Below are positions 57,210 through 64,000 of a stretch of 64,000 bases of DNA, in pieces (positions within the stretch are counted from its first letter, which is position 1; each line of letters starts with the position of its first letter). The stretch is from Antrodiella citrinella. Its lineage: Eukaryota > Basidiomycota > Agaricomycetes > Polyporales > Steccherinaceae. The notes beneath the pieces were generated by a model, which was given only the letters and a program-made list of their open reading frames with translations, was not told the DNA's origin and searched no databases. The stretch spans positions 124,001 through 188,000 of the forward strand of contig SGPM01000009.1 of assembly GCA_004802725.1 (NCBI GenBank), read 5' to 3'. The position numbers were made by a program, and so were the translations under genes.

Positions 57210-59529
57210 ATGGGTAGAATTTCTACAGCCGCGCTTTTCTGCGTCCTGCTGTTCACGTCCGTGCTGGCTGCACCCGCACCAGCTTCGTCTGCATCTGGGG
57301 CTCCAACAGTTTCGGATGCCAGTGCTGCACAACCCAGCCCTACCACTCCTCTCATCAAGGATGACCCCAACGACGTGATACCGACGACAGGCACAGTGGA
57401 GCCCATTCGAGGGTCTCTCGGTGCCAACATCCTCGGGCCTGACAATCAACCCATGGATCAGCAGAACCCCGACCTACTCGCTCCACCTACCACGGATCAA
57501 GGAACTGTGTACGTCTCGCCCAACTTTGACTTCAAGGTTTAAGTTTTAGCTCACCGTCCTTCTTACTAGCGGCAATGCCAAATGGCCCTTCTCGCTTAGT
57601 CACAACCGTCTGCAAACCGGTGGCTGGGCTCGTCAGCAGAACGGTTCGTTTAAGCTTTTGCCTAATAGACATGAGAGCTGACCAAAAGTCTGGTCCCTGT
57701 AGAGGCTGTTCTACCTATAGCGACGGGTCAGTTCTATTTCCCGGTGATTCTCAAACCGTCTTCTTGATCTACTCTATAGAACTGGCCGGGGTGAATATGC
57801 GGCTGGAAGCTGGTGCTATACGGTTAGTTCATCCCGTATGCGGTGGGTGACAACTTCGCTGAACGCTCTCATCATTCACAGGGAGCTTCATTGGCACAAG
57901 ACAGCTGAAGTAAGCACCGGGTCTAAAATACCATTACATATACTGACCGCTGGACCGGTCGTAGTGGGCTTATGTTTTGAAGGTATGCTATATGCCTATT
58001 GCGTCGCATCTTCTCTATTCACGTCGAACACCACTTTTAGGGTCGTACCCAAGTCACAGCCGTGAATCCGGACGGCCAGAACTTTTTAGCAACAGTGGTA
58101 AGTTTTACCGAGTCTAAGAATCGGGCATGTGCTCATCTCACCTTCTGATCTAGGGACCTGGTGACCTCTGGTACTTCCCTGCTGGAATTCCGCACTCCCT
58201 TCAGGCGACCAACGACTCGGCCGAGGGAAGCGAATTTTTATTGGTACGCTGATCTTATGTCTCTTCCGTACTTTTTTTGCTCATCGTTATCTCAGGTATT
58301 CGATAACGGAGATTTCAGCGAAGACTCAACCTTCTTGGTACGTGACGAATGTCAGAATGTCATACACCGATCGGACACGGACTAAAGCAGATTAACATCT
58401 AGTTGACGGATTGGCTCTCCCATACCCCGCTCTCTGTCATCTCCAAGAACTTCCAGGTCAATTCAGATGCACTCTTGAACATCCCCGCCCAACAATTGTA
58501 CATCTTCCCTGATGGTACGTTCGATTATGATGCCGCGCTGTTTCCGAGCTGACCGTCTTCTTTCCAGCTCCTCCTCCTTCGGACGCTCAGGCCCCTGCTG
58601 ACCCGCAAGGCCAGGTGCCATCACCGTTCGCATTTTCGTTCTCGTCAGTCAACGCTACGCAGTACTCTGGCGGGACCGCCAAGATCGTCGACTCGTCGAC
58701 GTTCGCAGCGTCTACTACCATCGCTGCAGCGGAAATCACCGTAGAGCCAGGAGCTATGAGGTGAGTACCTCCCTATATGATGTCTCTTCTCATCTCACAC
58801 CATCTATAGGGAGATGCATGTACGATGGATACTTTGAAAGCTCTGCTTGTAGTCCGACTGACCTTTTCGATAGTGGCACCCTACCCAAGACGAATGGACT
58901 TTCTTCTTGTGAGTCCTCAGACAAGGGCGACGGCGGGTCGCTTTCATTATTAACAACCCCTCTAGGAGTGGAGAAGCTCGTATCACGTTGTTCGCTGCTT
59001 CGGGCAACTCCAGAACTTTCAACTACCAGGTACGTTGACGTGTGTCATCTTGCACTCTATCCTCTTCGTTAACGCCACACCTCGCCACAGGCCGGAGACG
59101 TGGGCTACGTTCCTGCTTCATTTGGTGAGTGATAAAATGTGTGGGTCCATGATCGACGCGCCTTCTCACGCCAAGGGGTTCTTAGGTCACTATGTTGAGA
59201 ACATTGGCAATACAACGCTTCACTTCCTTGAGATCTTCAATACAGGTACGCCCGATCACAGATCCATTTATTCACCTTCCTTCACGGCTTGATCGGTGAA
59301 CTCTTTCTCTCGTCTTTTTGTATGCAGATCACTTCCAAGACGTCAGTCTGAGCCAGGTGAGTATATTGAATCCAGAGTTTGGGGTTGCCGTTCTGACGGG
59401 GATTTCGTATTGCAGTGGTTAGCGTTGACACCCCCCGCGTTAGTCAAGGCCCATCTCGGGATCTCGGACGACACCTTCAACCATTTTAATAAGACGAAAC
59501 AGGTTGTCGTCGGGCCCGCGAAATCCTGA
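57210..59529 (+). CDS. Secreted oxalate decarboxylase, bicupin (copy 2)
   Basis: Mn-dependent decarboxylation of oxalate to formate and CO2, extracellular. A clear signal peptide [20 protein letters not shown] starts at 57210, followed by a Ser/Ala/Pro-rich linker, then [20 protein letters not shown]. Cupin 1 has [20 protein letters not shown] and the distal His in [15 protein letters not shown]. The lid-bearing segment [20 protein letters not shown] leads to LYIFPDAPPPS. Cupin 2 has [14 protein letters not shown], assembled over three introns, and [19 protein letters not shown]. It ends AKS at 59529. Unlike copy 1 at 42547-44693, all exons join in frame. Copies 1 and 2 are the same family but clearly diverged. 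A TATA-like box precedes it. It converges with the acidic-protein gene. Confidence 0.93.
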
Positions 59530-59709
59530 TGACGCGGATGAGGGTGTTACGACCTGTATATAAGTCCCGGTCAATCAAACCAACACACCAGCTAGTACAA
59601 CAGACGATACTAAAAGCACAAATAACAAGGCAATGATAACGATACAAATAACGAGATGACGACGAGAGGGTGATGAAACAGCGATACAGAGCAAAAGGAA
59701 ATCATGAGC

Positions 59710-62700
59710 TCAATGGAAAAATCGTTGGGAGAAATCTCTGTACCAAGGACCGCGCCGGGGCCTCGGCGGAGATGTAGATCTCAATGGAGAAAAACAAGTC
59801 GGCGTGGACGAAAGAAGGCGACTGCGCCGAGTATGCAGATTGGCACTGCGCGCGGTCTGTTGTGCATCCGTGGTAACAGAGAACAGAGTCGACCCCGATG
59901 CGCCGACACTGGGGGTACTGGTAGCGGCGGCACCGGCACTAGAGTGTCTACGCATACGAGGGGCTTGTCCAAGCCGTGGGTATGGCGCGTCCCTGCTTTC
60001 AATGGGTGACCACAGTGTCCTGTCCTCCGGATGCAGAGACCGTGTTCTCTGAAGGTGAGGTCTGCTCGACGGTTGGCTCGACATCTGTGAATGGGTGGAG
60101 TCAGGATCAGCCAATTGCGATGAAGGAATCTGGAGCGTCAGCTGGAACGCAGGAGTTTCGACGTGCGCTGATATCGAGGGCTCATCGCTGAGCGCGACCA
60201 TATCAGTTGGTGTCCAAGGAAGTTGAATGGAAGATGTTGAAGAACCCATCTCTAGATGAGCACCCGCCGGCGAAGCGGCACCATGCGGATGAGCAGCTAT
60301 GTCTGAGGAAAGGGAGGCATCGAATGAATCCGAACCCGATGGCACGACGATGTCTCCTGCATTTGCGGGAAATGCAGGAGACACGGTGCCAGAGATGAAA
60401 TACATATCATCGTCGCCGAAGAGTGAGCTAGAGCTCGATGAAGTGGAGAACAGGATTCCGTCTAGGTCGCGAAAGAATTCCCTCAGACCCTCACCTATAT
60501 TCGCCAGAGACTTCTCGTCATCAAACGTAATAGGGGGGGCTTCTGCGTCTGACTGGGGTTCTATTTGCTGAACGACGGGCGCCGTAGCCTCTCGGAAATC
60601 TATGGGCTCTACGTCCTCGTCCTCGCCCTCCGAGCTGGAAGTGAGACGACCGCTGCCACCAATGTCTGAGTCGACTTCAACGTCGGAATCCTCATCTGCG
60701 TGATGCTGAGCACTCTGGGACTGAGCCGAGGGGTCTTCAACCTCTCTTTCCCCAGTGCTCTGGACACCCTGCGTGCCCTGCGTTAAGGAAGCCTCAGCAT
60801 TTCCAGGATGCTGAGAGACAGGTGCATCGTCCTGAACAACAGTGACAGGGCTTGAGCTGTTCTTGTCCGCATCCAAATCGAGGGTGGTCTCCGGGGCGGT
60901 CTCCGCGTCGATGACGTGCTGGTCGTTGTCGGCGTGACCAGCGCTCTCAACGTGCTCCGTCCCTACAGACTCCTGAACTGCCACAGGCTTGGGCTCTGCA
61001 GGCTGTTGGTTCTCCACGCCTTCGTTGACCCTAGCAGAATCTTCAGACCTGACCTCCTCGTGCTCGTCCACGTCGGGCTCTGCAGGCGCCACGTGCTCCT
61101 CGAGCTTGACGGCCTCTTCAATCATGGTCTCTGTCTGCTTGTCGTCGTTGTCAGAAGCCTCGACTTCTTCGGAGTGGGCATCACCCGAGGCTGGAACGAC
61201 CACATCCGGGGTGGGTGCGGTAGTCTGCGAAGAGCTATCCTGAGACCCGACGGTGGCATCAACAGTCTCGGTCTGCACAACAATGGCCGGCAATACGGGT
61301 GGAGTCGTCCCTGCCGTCGCCGATATAACTTCGTGGGTAGGACTCTCGGAGATGTGGATAGAAGAGGGAGGCTGGACTTCATCGTTGGCGGGATCTTCGT
61401 CGGCGGTATTGACGAGGGCGTCTTCGATGGGAACGGTCTGCGAAAAGACCGTTGGTGATGCAGGTAATACCGCCTCAGAACCAGCTTGAGGATTCGGTTC
61501 CTCGGACGTCTCAACAGAGGGGGAGGGATCGGTGTCGTCATTGTTGCCCAGATCTTCAATGGGAACCGCTTCATCAGACTCGGAGGTCACNGTAATTTGT
61601 GGTAGAGCCCGGTCTTCCTTTGCATCGACCTCCTCTGCGACTTCATCAACTTCCTCATCCTCATCCTCGTCTTCTGCTTCTTCNGCTTCTTCTTCCTCTT
61701 CCTCTTCCTCCTCTTCCTCTTCNTCCTCTTCCTCTGCCTCTTCTTCCTCTTCTTCCTCTTCCTCTTCCTCCTCATCGTCATCAACGTCATCATCATCTTC
61801 CTCTTGCCCTCCGTGCACGGACACAGTTTGCGGTACATCTTGCTGAGCATCATCTAAGCTGCTCTCCGGAACAGATTGCAGTTCCCGGTTTCTGGCGCCC
61901 GCAGGTGTGCGCAGGATGCTCAGATCGGCGAGCGTGGCTGGGGTCAGGGAAGGCGTCGCGGGGACGGGGGCTGTCTCTTCTGCGCCATCGGCTTCGACTT
62001 CGATCGGCGGCTCTTGCGCGCGTACTGGTGTGGGGGAACTGGGAGGCTGTTCTCCAGACGCGTTGGCGCCGTGGGAGGCGTTGATTGTGGCGTGCATGGA
62101 TCGTGAAGTTGAGGGCGAATGTGTTAATGCCAGGCCTTCGAGCTCGTCTAAGGTGGTCATCGCAGGCGTTCTGAGTGCCAAGGCAGCAGCATTGGTCTGC
62201 AATGCCAAACCCGAGTGCTCGTTGAAGGCGGTGGTGTTCGTGGCTTGTGGGAGCGCAACTTGGAATTGGATGAATGGGGAAGTCGTCCAGTCGAAGTCGG
62301 CCGCGTCGTCGGTAGCTGTTACAAAAGGAGGATCAACTTTTTTCAGTTCTGATACGATTTTCTCCAATGTGGGCATTCTCTTGTGCTTCTGAGACCCGCG
62401 TAACTTCACAGAGATATCGTGAAGGCCCAAGGCTATATCCTCTGCCGTCACACTGACAAAGCGTGTTCAGCTGTAACATATCAGGGTTATCGGGCCTGCT
62501 TACCTCCTCAACTCGTCCTCCGTTAGATTCATCAATGTCTGGGCGGAGATGCGCTTCTCCAGGACCAACGATGCCATGAGCGGCGAGGTCGGCTCCGGCG
62601 CGTGCTCCATGATGTAGACGGACAAATCTCTCTCATCCATCGTACGCTCGTCGATCTGAATCGTAACACGTTATCAATACCAAGCTAGAGCGCGACGATA

Positions 62701-62877
62701 AGACAAACGTACCGGTGTGGTAGGCACATAGATTGGATTGGGAGACAACGTCTCATGTGGCGAGCGTGGGGGTGATCGAACGTTGCCCTTCGGACTTGCC
62801 AGACGCGACTCGTGCGTCGGGGGCGATATCTGAGGTCGTCGTGGCGAGGTCGCGAACAGTCCAAGTAGTGAGTCCAT
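59710..62877 (-). CDS. Long acidic disordered protein of unknown function
   Basis: No known family. An N-terminal exon MDSLLGLFATSPRRPQISPP (62877) splices to a helical part: TMDERDLSVYIMEHAPEPTS, LMASLVLEKRISAQTLMNL and VTAEDIALGLHDISVKLRGS. This part looks like an ordered domain conserved outside repeats. The remaining 800 or so residues are low-complexity, rich in Glu, Asp, Ser, Thr, Pro and Val, with an almost pure Glu run (61678-61790) and several SSSEGEDED-type acidic patches. The C-terminus is basic and Pro/Ser-rich (SPPRPRRGPWYRDFSQ). The very long exon without stops supports coding. Three ambiguous bases lie at 61591, 61684 and 61723. It converges with oxalate decarboxylase 2. Confidence 0.7.
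60352..60384. repeat. Perfect 14-bp inverted repeat inside a coding exon
   Basis: TGTCTCCTGCATTT and its exact reverse complement AAATGCAGGAGACA are separated by GCGGG, within the exon of the acidic protein (VSPAFPANAGDIV region). The hairpin would have 14 base pairs and a 5-nt loop. Confidence 0.85.
61678..61790 (-). repeat. Glu-rich codon tract in acidic protein
   Basis: Minus-strand GAG/GAA codons make a run of about 30 nearly uninterrupted Glu residues, with a few Ala/Asp. Two ambiguous bases fall inside (61684, 61723), which suits reads that slipped on this low-complexity stretch. Confidence 0.85.
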
Positions 62878-63654
62878 GGGGGGAGGAGGATGGAGGGTTG
62901 GGTTGAAGGGCCCAGGCAGGGGGCGGTGGAGGGAGAGAGATCATATACGTGCCGTGATTCTGACGTAGGCGAGGTCTCTTGTTCATGAGCGTCAAAGATT
63001 GCGCAGAAAAACAAAGGTCCACGCGTGAAGAACTAGATTGCCCAAATGAACGGACAAAGACGAAGATGGATGCTGAGCATTGCTGCAGATCCGCAATTCG
63101 GGGCAAGGTCTGCGTCCAGCACAAGCACCACCACGAGTTATTTGTATAGAAACTCATCCGCAGTGCACTCACGGCCAACGCATGTCCTGTCTCATGTCTA
63201 TGCCCGCTCTAACCCCGCCGACTAAACGTGCTTGGATCTGCAAAGCCTGCATTGCGAAAAGGACGTAGCCTGATTGACCAAATTTGTCCCATGGCTCATG
63301 TCCACCTGTCCGAACTTTTCCCAAGCAGGCGGCGAGCATCATGTCCCTAGGAATCATGTGAAAAGAGCGAGCGAATCTTTGCAGAACGTTCGAGCGGAGT
63401 TCTCATATGAATCGAATTGTCTCGTATATGGAGTTTCGTGGAAAGAAAGTAGAGAGTGCGTCAAGCTTGAGTCGAACAATTTGACAATGAGGTCGCTCAA
63501 CCCGACAAACATAATGGGCGCTACATGAGCGGGCCGTCCTTTTATGGAGATAGACGCGCATTCGGCATCTTCCCCATGATTTGCCGCACGCGCCTCCAAC
63601 GTTCAAGCTTTCAAGTTGACCACGACACCGACGACGACGACTGCGGCGTCCATC
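62878..63654. other. Divergent intergenic region (acidic protein / ABC transporter)
   Basis: Upstream regions of the acidic-protein gene (-) and the transporter gene (+). No coding region is supported; short frames have no motif. Confidence 0.5.
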
Positions 63655-64000
63655 ATGCTGCTTCGCGTAGTTTTTGCGCTTTTGGTTACATCGGTATCGG
63701 CATACACTAGCAATTCCTCGCTTCGCATAAGTCTCAGTGCTAATGACTACGAGCTAAGCGTACGTGCTTTCCAGTACGCTCGCCCTTCCGTCGCTGACGT
63801 CTCTTTAGTCTCTCGGGGTGTCTAAGCGACCAGGTACGATTCACCAACGGACTTGCCTTAAATGTGTGCTAACTTATTGCTCATAGAGAATTGTCCACCC
63901 TGCTTCAATTGTCAACTGGATGCATTCACGTGCGGGCATTTCGGAGACTGCTCTGCGTACGACGGCCAATGTAAATGCCCACCGGGATGGGCGGGAATAG
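63655..64000 (+). CDS. N-terminus of EGF-like ABC transporter, ADP1-like (3' partial)
   Basis: Start [16 protein letters not shown] is a signal peptide (ATG at 63655). Exons join over introns of 45-55 bp to [18 protein letters not shown] and then [18 protein letters not shown] and [11 protein letters not shown], where the window ends. Cys spacing CPPCFNC...FTCGxxGDC...CKCPPGW matches the N-terminal EGF-like region of the fungal ABCG-type permease typified by yeast Adp1; the ATPase part would lie to the right. Only the first about 70 residues are visible, so another EGF-like secreted protein cannot be excluded. Confidence 0.65.

Noticed and set aside
60916..61458. 180-codon plus-strand frame inside the acidic protein exon
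   Set aside because: It is the complement of Glu/Val/Pro-rich coding on the minus strand and has low-complexity Gly/Arg/Val composition only.
1..64000. Transposable elements, CRISPR-like arrays or a defence/secondary-metabolite megagene
   Set aside because: No terminal repeats, transposase, reverse transcriptase, regular spacer array or multi-domain synthase was seen on either strand.

Overview
The window looks like draft nuclear DNA of a filamentous basidiomycete, most likely a wood- or litter-decay agaricomycete. Nearly every gene is cut by many short introns of about 45-65 bp with fungal GT..AG borders. Genes are packed at about one per 2.3 kb on both strands. The set includes two secreted-type oxalate decarboxylases, a GH79 glycosidase, a membrane P450, a metacaspase and a forkhead factor. 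All protein products below were read by splicing the DNA by eye. Exon borders are supported by frame and family similarity, not by RNA. Single ambiguous bases (N) show that the sequence is unpolished.

Layout. 1-2150: 3' part of a vacuolar Ca2+/H+ exchanger. 2834-7332: divergent pair, uridine kinase/UPRT (-) and tRNA thiolation factor NCS2/CTU2 (+). 7668-16218: an accessory-looking block with a decayed class-V PLP enzyme, a P450 on the opposite strand, an intact paralogue of the PLP enzyme and an MDR oxidoreductase. 16625-21782: PPN2-like phosphatase (-), AIG2/GGCT-like protein (+), GH79 glycosidase (-). 22841-33319: HSP20-like protein (-), MFAP1 splicing factor (+), SRS2/UvrD helicase (-), sugar transporter (-). 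34667-42401: metacaspase (-), an orphan nuclear-type protein (-), methionyl-tRNA synthetase (+). 42547-48559: oxalate decarboxylase 1 (-), a small Cys-rich candidate (+), forkhead factor (+). 49074-56103: orphan (-), tRNA-His guanylyltransferase THG1 (-), conserved basidiomycete-type protein (+), UBP8-like deubiquitinase (-), HIT protein (+, unclear model). 57210-64000: oxalate decarboxylase 2 (+), a long acidic disordered protein (-), and the first exons of an EGF/ABC transporter resembling ADP1 (+).

Most of the window is housekeeping. Three genes serve tRNA function (NCS2, THG1, MES1). Others serve splicing (MFAP1), DNA repair (SRS2) and chromatin (UBP8). The parts worth a second look are the PLP/P450/MDR block with its pseudogene, the two oxalate decarboxylases about 12.5 kb apart in opposite orientation, and several genes whose family motifs are altered: exchanger c-2 motif, forkhead recognition helix and UBP8 active-site Asn. 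Two genes, MFAP1 and MES1, carry extra C-terminal modules. No clear undescribed multi-gene system was found. No tRNA, rRNA, CRISPR or intact transposon was seen.
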